From the NCBI GenBank assembly GCA_902470035.1, contig CABREZ010000053.1:1-9206 (forward strand): a stretch of 9,206 nt of DNA, in the 5' to 3' direction. The DNA is from an uncultured Streptococcus sp. Its GTDB lineage: Bacteria; Bacillota; Bacilli; Lactobacillales; Streptococcaceae. Positions 1-6,869 of the stretch are shown here, one piece after another. The position numbers and the translations under genes were made by a program. Below the pieces are notes generated by a model. The model worked only from the letters and a program-made list of their open reading frames with translations, ran no database searches and had not been told where the DNA came from. The first letter of the stretch is position 1. Every line of letters begins with the position of its first letter.

Positions 1-7
1 CTTTTAC

Positions 8-80
8 AGCCCTACTCAACTGTGCGGAGGTGGGACGACGAAATCGAATTCTAACGAATTAACGATTTCTGTCCCACTCT
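8..80 (-). repeat. Hairpin-forming intergenic repeat, left copy
   Basis: This 73-nt stretch, read on the minus strand, matches the plus strand at 9134-9206 at 71 of 73 positions, so the window is bounded by an inverted pair. It folds into a long imperfect hairpin: GTGGGAC (30-36) pairs with GTCCCAC (71-77), GAAATCG (40-46) with CGATTTC (63-69), and AATTC (47-51) with GAATT (56-60), leaving a 4-nt loop. An unpaired tail (8-29 in plus coordinates) is also shared by both copies. The element begins 7 nt after the stop codon of the UPF0342 gene and points the same way as that gene. No U-tract follows the hairpin on either strand, so it is not a textbook intrinsic terminator. It may protect or end the 3' end of the transcript, or be a small mobile or REP-like repeat. 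The resemblance between copies is seen directly; the function is inferred. Confidence 0.85.
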
Positions 81-87
81 CTCTCCC

Positions 88-426
88 TTATTTAAATAAA
101 TCTTGAACTGGATCAAAAATAATCCGTTCAATATCTCCTAGATAAACTGATAGTTGCTGTTGTTTGGTGAAAAATTCATTCACAATTGGGTTTCCTTGTA
201 ATTTTTCAGCAAATTCTTGCATTTTCTTTTGTTGGTCTTCAGTTGGCATTTGTCCAGACTGGATAACTCCATGAATTTCTTGTTGGAAAACGAGATAGTC
301 TCCGAATAACGCTTTTGCATCGGCATCGGCATCAATGGCTTCCTTACTAGCAAGAACAGCTTTGTATTCTGGTAGGTCACGAATTCCTCGAGACAACTCA
401 TTAGCTACATCATAAATATTTGACAT
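88..426 (-). CDS. UPF0342 / YheA-YmcA-YlbF family small helical protein
   Basis: Complete protein of 112 residues, typical for this family. The sequence is rich in Glu, Gln, Lys and Ala without glycine-rich or membrane segments, and looks entirely alpha-helical (helices at about 2-25, 31-57, 62-78 and 82-106). It is probably cytosolic. The start ATG is preceded by AAGGAG (434-439) with 7-nt spacing. It lies 100 nt after tyrA on the same strand; in S. pneumoniae, as I recall, the equivalent protein sits at the same place between tyrA and aroA. The relatives YlbF and YmcA of Bacillus act with YaaT to direct RNase Y and influence competence, biofilm and sporulation, but the UPF0342/YheA branch has no firmly established role, so none is assigned here. 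Family membership is fairly sure; no link to aromatic synthesis is shown beyond position. It has its own candidate promoter in the upstream gap. Confidence 0.88.
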   Translation of the reverse strand: MSNIYDVANELSRGIRDLPEYKAVLASKEAIDADADAKALFGDYLVFQQEIHGVIQSGQMPTEDQQKKMQEFAEKLQGNPIVNEFFTKQQQLSVYLGDIERIIFDPVQDLFK

Positions 427-458
427 GTGATTTCTCCTTAACGATTTGGTTTCATTCT

Positions 459-492
459 ATTATACAAAGATTATCTAATATCTTGTATTAGA
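459..492 (-). promoter_or_regulatory. Candidate promoter with overlapping dyad upstream of the UPF0342 gene
   Basis: In the 100-nt gap after tyrA, the minus strand has a perfect -10 hexamer TATAAT (459-464), 32 nt before the start codon. No good -35 hexamer is present at 17-18 nt spacing. Instead a perfect 7-bp dyad, TCTAATA/TATTAGA (474-480 and 486-492, 5-nt spacer), covers the -35 region. This is where an operator or an activator site would sit. No T-run follows the dyad on either strand, so it does not look like a terminator. A second palindrome, TTTTAATTAAAA (501-512), lies between the dyad and the tyrA stop. The small gene may therefore be transcribed separately from the aro genes. The sequence pattern is clear; promoter activity is inferred. 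Confidence 0.42.
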
Positions 493-526
493 AACTTATA
501 TTTTAATTAAAAATCCTACTTGGGAC

Positions 527-1633
527 CTATTTGATTACCACACTATAATCTGTTTGTTCGGTGATTAGTGCTTCAGCCCGCGCTTGATCGGCAGCCGTCT
601 TAAAGGAAATCTGGAGAATCCCATAGACATCTTCCCGGTTTTCCTCGTTGATATGTATATTGACCAAGGAGGTGCCGCGAAGCAACTCCAAGATCCGAAG
701 GATGACATCTTCTTCATCTGGAACATCCACAAAAATATCGAAGGTGCTTTCCACCCCTCCTCTCTTATGGATCTGCATGTGCTGGCGTTTCTTTCGACTG
801 TGGTCAAAGAAAGCCCAAATGGCATCTTCTTGCCCTTGGCGAATCATGTCAGCAACTTGGTCAAGACGATCCTGAAAATCCGCTATCCGATCGAGAACCG
901 AAGCTGGATTAGATAGCAAGATAGAGGTCCACATGCTAGGCTCACTCTCCGCAATCCGCGTCATGTCACGAAATCCTCCTGCAGCAAAGCGACCTGCTAG
1001 GCTGTGCTCCTCTGTATAGGCAGCTGCTTGTCCCATAAGTGTTGCAGCCAATACATGAGGAAAGTGGCTGATTTGAGAAGTGACTCGATCGTGTTCAATA
1101 GGATCCACCTCGATGAAACGGGCTCCAAGCCCTGAGAGCAAATCCTTCATTTCCAAAATAGCGCTGGGATCAGTCGCCACTGTTGGAGTAAAAATGTAAT
1201 AAGCATTTTCAAAGAGGGTGGAATCTGCAGAGGCAGCCCCTGTCTTGTGACTCCCCGCCATGGGATGCCCACCGACAAAACGGACTGGGAGATGGTTAAA
1301 AGCTTCTTGACCTGCTTTTACAATCGTCCCCTTGGTCGAACCTACATCCGTTACAATAACTCCTTCTTTCAGTGGTATGTTTGCCAATTGCTGAAAGGTT
1401 TGAATCGTTTGCTTCACAGGTAAGGAGACAATGATGACATCTGCTTGAGAAGCAAATTCTTCAAGATCAGCCGTCACCTTATCAACAATCCCCTTCTTCA
1501 GAGCAATATCCCGTGAGGCTTGACTGCGATTATACCCTAATAGAGTTACATGAGGATGGGCTTTCTGGATGCCCATAGCTAACGAAGCTCCAATCAGTCC
1601 TAGACCGACGATATAAACAACCTTTTCTTCCAT
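527..1633 (-). CDS. tyrA: Prephenate dehydrogenase with C-terminal ACT domain
   Basis: TyrA oxidatively decarboxylates prephenate to 4-hydroxyphenylpyruvate with NAD+, the committed step to tyrosine. The 368-residue protein is full length. It opens with a Rossmann fold (VVYIVGLGLIG, residues 5-15; glycines 10, 12 and 15). The family motif GGHPMAGSHKTG is at 121-132. HDR at 181-183 and SHFPH at 189-193 carry the conserved histidines of the active site, and FRDMTRIA at 221-228 is another family motif. Residues about 294-368 form an ACT domain, which in this enzyme class usually mediates feedback by an aromatic amino acid; tyrosine is the likely effector (inference). The gene starts 12 nt after the aroC stop with GGAG about 7 nt before ATG, so it is cotranscribed with aroC. 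No missing key residue was noticed. Confidence 0.97.
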   Translation of the reverse strand: MEEKVVYIVGLGLIGASLAMGIQKAHPHVTLLGYNRSQASRDIALKKGIVDKVTADLEEFASQADVIIVSLPVKQTIQTFQQLANIPLKEGVIVTDVGSTKGTIVKAGQEAFNHLPVRFVGGHPMAGSHKTGAASADSTLFENAYYIFTPTVATDPSAILEMKDLLSGLGARFIEVDPIEHDRVTSQISHFPHVLAATLMGQAAAYTEEHSLAGRFAAGGFRDMTRIAESEPSMWTSILLSNPASVLDRIADFQDRLDQVADMIRQGQEDAIWAFFDHSRKKRQHMQIHKRGGVESTFDIFVDVPDEEDVILRILELLRGTSLVNIHINEENREDVYGILQISFKTAADQARAEALITEQTDYSVVIK

Positions 1634-1645
1634 CTATTTCTCCAC

Positions 1646-2812
1646 TTAGAAAGCCTTGGTATAGGCCCGATGACGCTCGACAGCTTCTTTCAATTCCTCT
1701 AGATTATCAGAAGAGAACTTGTCCAAGACTTCTGTGGCTAAGACCGTTGCTACCACAGCCTCCATGACAACTCCTGCAGCTGGAAGTGCTGTTGGGTCAC
1801 TCCGCTCCACTGTTGCCTTATATGGCTCATGGGTTTCAATATCGACACTCATGAGGGGCTTATAAAGGGTCGGGATTGGTTTCATAACCCCACGGACAAT
1901 AATTGGCTCTCCATTAGTCATGCCCCCTTCAAATCCGCCCAGATGATTGGTTCGACGAGTATAGCCATCTTGCTCAGACCAGAGGATTTCGTCCATGACC
2001 TGACTACCCTTGAGACGACCCGCTTCAAAGCCTAAACCAAACTCAACTCCTTTAAAGGCATTGATGGAGACAACCCCTTGAGCAATCTTGGCATCTAATT
2101 TTTTGTCCCATTGGACAAAAGAGCCCAGACCGACAGGCACACCACCTACAATGGTTTCAACAATCCCTCCGATGGTTTCTCCTTCTTTCTTCACGCTATC
2201 GATATAGGCCTTGATTTCTTCTTCTCGCCCTCGATTGACGATGGATACCTCGGATTGAGCGACCGCTTCTTTGATTTGCGAAACCGTCAGATTTTCCGGA
2301 ACCTCTACTTCGATGCCACCAAAATTAACGATGTGGCTGGCTACTTGGATTCCGATTTCTTCTAATAACCGTTTGGCTACTGCACCTACTGCTACCCGCA
2401 TAGTCGTTTCCCGAGCCGATGACCGTTCCAAGGAGTTACGCAAGTCATCGAAGCGGTACTTGATCCCACCGACCAAATCAGCGTGGCCTGGACGAGGCTT
2501 AGTAATTTTCCGAAGCCCCTTTTTCTTTTCTTCCACATCACTGACAGACATGATCTCCAGCCATTTTTGATGATCTAGATTGGTCACATTCAAGGTAATG
2601 GGGCCTCCCATGGTCAAGCCATGGCGAACTCCGGAGGTGATCTCGACCTGATCGCTTTCAATCTTCATCCGTGCTCCACGACCGTAGCCTCCCTGGCGAC
2701 GTTTTAATTCGACGTTGATATGATCAGCCGTCAAAGGGAGTCCTGCAGGCACTCCTTCAATAATGGCTGTTAGTCGTGGTCCGTGTGATTCTCCTGCTGT
2801 TAAATAACGCAT
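1646..2812 (-). CDS. aroC: Chorismate synthase
   Basis: AroC eliminates phosphate from 5-enolpyruvylshikimate-3-phosphate to give chorismate, the branch point for Phe, Tyr, Trp and folate. It needs reduced FMN. The 388-residue protein has the usual streptococcal length. Diagnostic motifs are the N-terminal GESHG (residues 7-11, with His10), RRQGGYGRG (38-46), RPGHADL (107-113, with His110), SSARETTMRVAVGA (131-144) and, near the C-terminus, RSDPTALPAAG (337-347, with Asp339). The two histidines and this aspartate correspond to known FMN and catalytic residues. The gene follows aroB by 21 nt, with AAAGGAG 6 nt before ATG, and is followed closely by tyrA, indicating one transcript. All expected motifs are present. 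Confidence 0.98.
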   Translation of the reverse strand: MRYLTAGESHGPRLTAIIEGVPAGLPLTADHINVELKRRQGGYGRGARMKIESDQVEITSGVRHGLTMGGPITLNVTNLDHQKWLEIMSVSDVEEKKKGLRKITKPRPGHADLVGGIKYRFDDLRNSLERSSARETTMRVAVGAVAKRLLEEIGIQVASHIVNFGGIEVEVPENLTVSQIKEAVAQSEVSIVNRGREEEIKAYIDSVKKEGETIGGIVETIVGGVPVGLGSFVQWDKKLDAKIAQGVVSINAFKGVEFGLGFEAGRLKGSQVMDEILWSEQDGYTRRTNHLGGFEGGMTNGEPIIVRGVMKPIPTLYKPLMSVDIETHEPYKATVERSDPTALPAAGVVMEAVVATVLATEVLDKFSSDNLEELKEAVERHRAYTKAF

Positions 2813-2833
2813 GGTATCTCCTTTGTCGGTTTT

Positions 2834-3898
2834 CTAGTTTAAGAAGTCTCTCATTTCTTCCAATGGGACTGGGTGAATCTGACAAGTCCCAATTTCCGGT
2901 ACCAAAACGAGGTTCAACTGATTGCACCTCGCCTTCTTGTCCAAGGTCAAGGCCTGATAAAGTTCTTGTTTATCCCAACTGTGGAATTCTACTGGTAAGC
3001 TAAATTTTTGGCACATTTGGCGGATGGCCTGCGTTAATCCAGCTTGGACCAATCCCTTGGCTTCTGCCACTTTTGTGATTTGCACCATCCCTATCGCTAC
3101 GGCTTCTCCATGCATGACCTGGCCGTAACCGGCTGTAGCTTCAATGGCATGCCCAAGGGTATGACCAAAATTCAGGTAAAGCCGAATGCCCTGGTCTAGC
3201 TCATCTTCGACGACCATCTTGCGCTTGACTTGACAGGAATGGGCAATCAGGGATTCTGCATGCTCATAGATAGACTCTACAGAGCCATCCATTTCATCCA
3301 ATTCTTCCCACAATTCTAGATCCTCAATGAGTCCATACTTGATGACTTCCCCCATGCCCTCGATCAACTCACGCCGGCCCAGGCTCCGCAGCACCTCAGG
3401 GTCAATCAAGACCCCATCAGGTTGAGCAAAGGTTCCCACTATATTTTTTGCATAGAGCGTATTGACTCCAGTCTTTCCTCCGATTGAGGAGTCAACCTGA
3501 GCTGTCAAACTAGTTGGTACTTGTACGAAATGAAGCCCCCGCATATAGGTGGAAGCCACAAAGCCAGCTAGATCACCGACAACACCACCCCCAAGAGCGA
3601 GGATGCCATCTGATCGTGTCATCCCATTCTTGGCTAAGAATTCATAGACCTTTTGTACGGTCGTCAGATTTTTACTAGCTTCTCCTTCAAGGAACTCATA
3701 GCTAATCACTGTAAATCCTTCACTTTCAAGGCTTTTTACCACCTGACTTGCATAAAGAGACCCTACATGGTTGTCTGTAATGACTGCTACTTTTTGAGCT
3801 TTCCATAATTGACTGAGCCAGGTTCCAACCTTTTGGATTGCTCCATTCTCAATGACAATCTCATAACCATTCTTTGGTAGATCAACATTCACCTTCAT
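2834..3898 (-). CDS. aroB: 3-dehydroquinate synthase
   Basis: AroB converts DAHP to 3-dehydroquinate, the second shikimate-pathway step, using NAD+ and a divalent metal. The protein is full length at 354 residues. The NAD-binding segment GGGVVGDLAGF is at 103-113, and GGKTGVN at 140-146 includes the substrate-binding Lys142. The expected metal ligands are Glu184 (in EGMGEVIKYG), His246 (in NFGHTLGH) and His263 (in MHGEAVAIG). AAAGGAG (3905-3911) lies 6 nt before the ATG. Unlike its neighbours it is separated from the preceding gene, aroE, by 101 nt containing a hairpin and a weak -10-like hexamer. Expression of aroB-aroC-tyrA may thus differ from that of aroD-aroE. No anomaly in the protein was seen. 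Confidence 0.98.
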   Translation of the reverse strand: MKVNVDLPKNGYEIVIENGAIQKVGTWLSQLWKAQKVAVITDNHVGSLYASQVVKSLESEGFTVISYEFLEGEASKNLTTVQKVYEFLAKNGMTRSDGILALGGGVVGDLAGFVASTYMRGLHFVQVPTSLTAQVDSSIGGKTGVNTLYAKNIVGTFAQPDGVLIDPEVLRSLGRRELIEGMGEVIKYGLIEDLELWEELDEMDGSVESIYEHAESLIAHSCQVKRKMVVEDELDQGIRLYLNFGHTLGHAIEATAGYGQVMHGEAVAIGMVQITKVAEAKGLVQAGLTQAIRQMCQKFSLPVEFHSWDKQELYQALTLDKKARCNQLNLVLVPEIGTCQIHPVPLEEMRDFLN

Positions 3899-3956
3899 AA
3901 GGATCTCCTTTCAAATCCATGTGAAAAATATTACAATTTCACCATTGTATAAAAAT

Positions 3957-3995
3957 AGAAAACAGAGCATACTTGATTAAGTTTTTCTGTTTTCT
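3957..3995 (-). terminator. Hairpin between aroE and aroB (weak terminator, attenuator or processing site)
   Basis: Four nucleotides after the aroE stop codon the minus strand has a perfect 9-bp inverted repeat, AGAAAACAG (3987-3995 read in reverse) and CTGTTTTCT (3957-3965 read in reverse), with a 21-nt loop. It is followed at once by the T-rich tract ATTTTTAT (3949-3956). Position and T-tract fit a Rho-independent terminator, but the stem is AT-rich and the loop long, so partial readthrough into aroB is likely. A -10-like TACAAT follows (3944-3949) with only a poor -35. A second 6-bp dyad, GTGAAA/TTTCAC (3921-3926 and 3937-3942), lies closer to aroB. The inverted repeats are seen directly; any attenuation is inferred. 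Confidence 0.4.
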
Positions 3996-3999
3996 TCCA

Positions 4000-4875
4000 T
4001 CATTTTTCTAATACATAATCCGGGTATTCCAATTTCAAGGCTTGCCAGACTTCCTTCTCTGGGAATGTTTTGTCCGTCATCAGTTCGAAGGCTAGACCAG
4101 CTTGATGAAACAGCATTCCCAGGCCATTTACCGTTTGCACCTCTTGTTCCTCAGCTAATTGAAGAAAAGGTGTCTTGGCAGGAAAATAAGCTAGGTCGGC
4201 TACTAGACATCCTTTAGGAAAGTTAAAGTCCTTAGGAACAGGAAGAGAAACCCCGTCCATTCCAAGTCCTGTAGCATTGATCAATAAATTCGTCCCCTCT
4301 ATCGTTGCATTCAACTGATCCCGACTGGATAAGTCATGCAGGACAATTGAAAAAGCAAGAACTTCAGATAGTGGAGAAAAGATAGCTTGATACTTGGTTA
4401 AACTTTCTGGACGAACAAATAAATGTATCTCTCCAACTCCTTGCCGAATAGCTTCTACAACAATGGCAGTTGCTGCCCCACCTGCTCCTAAAAGAACCAT
4501 TTTTTTCTTGTAAATAGAAAAATTCGTAGGAAGACTCTTTAGAAAACCAAGTCCGTCTGTGTTGTATCCTGTTAAACGAGCATCTTTCTGAACAATTGTA
4601 TTGACCGAACCAATAAGTTGTGCGCTTCCATCTACCTGATCTAAAAATGACAAGACCTTTTTCTTATAGGGCATGGAAATATTGGCGCCCAACATATCCA
4701 GTACTTGTAACTGTTGAAGACATGGTTCAACTTCATCTTCTTCCACTTCCCAAGCAAGATAGACCGCATTGGTGTCAGTTAGTTGATAAGCATGATTGTG
4801 AATAAAGGGCGAAATACTATGACGAATGGGCTTGGCAATCACGGCCGCCATTCGCGTATAGCCATCAATCTTCAT
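4000..4875 (-). CDS. aroE: Shikimate dehydrogenase (NADP-dependent)
   Basis: AroE reduces 3-dehydroshikimate to shikimate with NADPH. The protein has 291 residues, normal for the family. The N-terminal substrate domain shows HSISP (19-23, with the shikimate-binding Ser20 and Ser22), GANISMPYK (63-71, with catalytic Lys71) and NTDG (105-108, with catalytic Asp107). The cofactor domain carries GAGGA (130-134) and INATGLGM (199-206). DLAYFPAKTPFL (227-238) and FHQAGLAFE (256-264) are further family motifs. Two mild departures from the usual consensus are Ser67 in place of the common Thr in the NxTxPxK motif and Ala14 where Gly is usual in VIGxP. Both look conservative. The start codon overlaps the end of aroD by 11 nt, and a GGGAG ribosome binding site lies inside aroD, implying coupled translation. 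The C-terminus is followed by a hairpin. Confidence 0.97.
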   Translation of the reverse strand: MKIDGYTRMAAVIAKPIRHSISPFIHNHAYQLTDTNAVYLAWEVEEDEVEPCLQQLQVLDMLGANISMPYKKKVLSFLDQVDGSAQLIGSVNTIVQKDARLTGYNTDGLGFLKSLPTNFSIYKKKMVLLGAGGAATAIVVEAIRQGVGEIHLFVRPESLTKYQAIFSPLSEVLAFSIVLHDLSSRDQLNATIEGTNLLINATGLGMDGVSLPVPKDFNFPKGCLVADLAYFPAKTPFLQLAEEQEVQTVNGLGMLFHQAGLAFELMTDKTFPEKEVWQALKLEYPDYVLEK

Positions 4876-5542
4876 CTAAGATCTCCCGAATCTTGTGCAT
4901 GCTGAACAAGCTGATTTGACCTGGTGCACTTTGCTCTCCAACGCTAGCATAGGACCAAACAGAACCGGTTAAATCGGCAGCAATGCGAGAGATTCGGCCA
5001 ATTTTCCCCATAGAAATGGTAACGAACTCTTGTTCTGGATTTAGGGTTTTAAAACCACGTGTATAGTTCATCAAGTCGAGAACATCCTGCTCGGTATGAG
5101 CCATCACAGAGACCTTAACCAATTTCGGTGTAAAGCTGGTTAACTCTGACATAATCTCCATCATATTTTCAGGGGTTTCCTGGAAATTATGGTAGCTTAA
5201 GACAAGATTGGAATAATCCATCATCTGATTGAACTCGTCCTGGTGACCAAAGTACTCAAAATCGACATAATCCGGATGATAGATGTTGTTGATATCATGG
5301 ATAATCGCTACGTACTCTTCTCCAGAAAGGTCAATTTCTCCTCCCTGTTCCCGTGTCCGCAGGGTAAATAAAATCTCACGACCGGCAAATTTTTCAAAGA
5401 TGGCAGGCGCAACTTGTAAGATATCATTCTTATCCAAATAATCCGCACGCCATTCAATGACATCTGCATCCTGATACCGACTCGCATCAATGGCCTGTGC
5501 TTCTTCAAAATTTCTTGGCATTACAGAAACAACTAATTTCAT
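4865..5542 (-). CDS. aroD: 3-dehydroquinate dehydratase, type I
   Basis: AroD dehydrates 3-dehydroquinate to 3-dehydroshikimate. The 225-residue length and motifs show the type I, Schiff-base class rather than the short type II (AroQ) enzyme. Visible residues are Glu30 and Arg32 in VIEWRAD, Arg62 in LFTLRTREQGG, the general base His118 in LSYHN, the Schiff-base Lys143 in LVKVSVMA, SMGKIGRISR (177-186), and SAPGQ at 205-209, which closes over the substrate. All expected catalytic positions are filled. The ATG overlaps the stop of the upstream methyltransferase gene as ATGA (5539-5542), and AAGGTGG (5547-5553) provides a ribosome binding site 4 nt before the start. It also overlaps aroE at its 3' end. 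Confidence 0.97.
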   Translation of the reverse strand: MKLVVSVMPRNFEEAQAIDASRYQDADVIEWRADYLDKNDILQVAPAIFEKFAGREILFTLRTREQGGEIDLSGEEYVAIIHDINNIYHPDYVDFEYFGHQDEFNQMMDYSNLVLSYHNFQETPENMMEIMSELTSFTPKLVKVSVMAHTEQDVLDLMNYTRGFKTLNPEQEFVTISMGKIGRISRIAADLTGSVWSYASVGEQSAPGQISLFSMHKIREILDED

Positions 5543-6702
5543 TGATCCACCTTAATTGTAAAAACTTTCAAGTAATTACTACTTTCTTCCTTTTCATTGT
5601 ATCGAAAATCAGCTGGTAGTCCCACTTCACTGATATAGCGATGTTTTTGGCCTTTGAAGCCCTTTTCAATTTCTTTCTTAAATTTTTCCCGACTGACATT
5701 AGCAGCATTCGTACTTGCAATCAAAATCCCTTTTGGATTTAAAATCTCAAGGGACTGCTCGATTAGTTTGTGGTAATCCTTCGCAACTGAGAAGGTACGC
5801 TTCTTATTTCGAGCAAAACTCGGCGGATCTAAAACGATCACATCATAAGTCAAGGCATGACGCTTGGCATACTTATAATAATCAAAAACGTCCATGACAA
5901 TAAAGCGGTGCTGGTCCAATTCTAGACCATTTGCCACAAAATGAGCTTCAGATAGTTCACGACTTCGCTTAGCCAAATCAACAGAGGTTGTTTCTACTGC
6001 TCCGCCCATGGCCGCTGCTACCGAAAAAGCCGCCGTGTAGGAAAACATATTGAGTAAAGATTTACCTGCAGCTAAGCCATCTATTAAGCTAGCACGCACA
6101 TCATGTTGGTCCAAGAAAATCCCTGTCATTAAGCCATCATTCAGAAAGACTTGGTAACGAACTCCATTTTCCAAAATACAGAAAGTCTCTGGGGCTTCTT
6201 GACCAAATAGATGAGCCGACTCATAACCTGAATCCTTGAAACGAATTTTTTCATATCCTCCCAAGACCTCTGGAAAAACTTCTTGAAAAGCCGCAACAAG
6301 CAACTCTCTGATTTGATAGACAAAGGCATTGTAGATGGAAAAGACGGCATAATCTCCATAGAGATCAATGGTCAATCCACCAAATCCGTCGCCTTCCTGA
6401 TTAAAAATTCTAAAAGCAGTATCCAATTCCGACTGATAATAAGACTGACGTTTTGACTTAGCCTCAGCAAATAAATGACTAAAATAGGCCTGATCCAAGG
6501 TGATTTTCTTCGTAGAAATCACCCAACCAATCCCCTTGTTTTGCTCGGAAAGGTAGGCTGTTCCCAGAAAATGCCCCGAAGCTGTGACCAGCTCGACCAC
6601 ATCATTGTCAAAAGGGAGTTGTTCAAAATCACTCTTCTCTAAAATCTTATAACCTTTATGGATTTTATTCTCAACTTGTCGGTTAATTGTCAGCTTTTTC
6701 AT
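5539..6702 (-). CDS. Class I SAM-dependent rRNA methyltransferase, RlmI/RlmK-like, PUA domain
   Basis: Protein of 387 residues with the three-part layout of the RlmI group: an N-terminal PUA-like RNA-binding domain (about 1-75), a central domain (about 80-180, with GDGFGGLTIDLYGDY at 104-118), and a C-terminal Rossmann methyltransferase domain. The last carries FLDQHDVR (196-203), the SAM-binding LLNMFSYTAAFSVAAAMGGA (216-235), the acidic VDLAKRS (241-247), and motif IV LDPPSF (291-296). It most likely methylates 23S rRNA. Automated names often say RlmI (m5C), but the motif VI position reads IASTNAAN (328-335) and has no cysteine; the only cysteine is Cys175, outside the catalytic domain. DPP(S/T)F with an Asn-containing motif VI is closer to RlmK-type m7G enzymes, so no symbol is assigned. 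It is the first gene of the minus-strand run and overlaps aroD by 4 nt. Its predicted promoter leaves no leader. As I recall, the same gene precedes aroD in S. pneumoniae. Confidence 0.9.
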   Translation of the reverse strand: MKKLTINRQVENKIHKGYKILEKSDFEQLPFDNDVVELVTASGHFLGTAYLSEQNKGIGWVISTKKITLDQAYFSHLFAEAKSKRQSYYQSELDTAFRIFNQEGDGFGGLTIDLYGDYAVFSIYNAFVYQIRELLVAAFQEVFPEVLGGYEKIRFKDSGYESAHLFGQEAPETFCILENGVRYQVFLNDGLMTGIFLDQHDVRASLIDGLAAGKSLLNMFSYTAAFSVAAAMGGAVETTSVDLAKRSRELSEAHFVANGLELDQHRFIVMDVFDYYKYAKRHALTYDVIVLDPPSFARNKKRTFSVAKDYHKLIEQSLEILNPKGILIASTNAANVSREKFKKEIEKGFKGQKHRYISEVGLPADFRYNEKEESSNYLKVFTIKVDQ

Positions 6703-6708
6703 ACTTCT

Positions 6709-6737
6709 ATTGTATCAAAATTTTCAAAAATTCACAA
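6709..6737 (-). promoter_or_regulatory. Promoter of the methyltransferase-aro operon, predicted leaderless
   Basis: On the minus strand, TTGTGA (6732-6737; 4 of 6 to the -35 consensus) and TACAAT (6709-6714; 5 of 6 to the -10 consensus) are exactly 17 nt apart, and the -10 is preceded by TGA, giving an extended -10. Six nucleotides, AGAAGT, separate the -10 from the ATG at 6700-6702. The expected +1 therefore falls on the A of the start codon, and no Shine-Dalgarno sequence could be on the mRNA. This is the best promoter seen for the whole minus-strand run, since the downstream genes overlap. The hexamers are seen directly; the transcription start is inferred. Confidence 0.6.
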
Positions 6738-6869
6738 AGTCTCCTACTTAAGAATCCTATTATCAAGGAAGTATTCACCATCTTTTTTTACAATCTCACT
6801 TCTTTTGTTTAGCTAATGATTACCAATATCAACCATACTCTTTTTTAACATCATTATTTACTTGCTTTA

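Noticed and set aside
584..916. Plus-strand open frame of 110 codons inside tyrA
   Set aside because: It is antisense to the conserved C-terminal part of tyrA, including the ACT domain, has no clear start signal, and its translation resembles no family I know.
5596..5624. TACAAT on the minus strand near the end of the methyltransferase gene as an internal aroD promoter
   Set aside because: No acceptable -35 is found at 17-18 nt and there is no extended -10, so a chance match is more likely.
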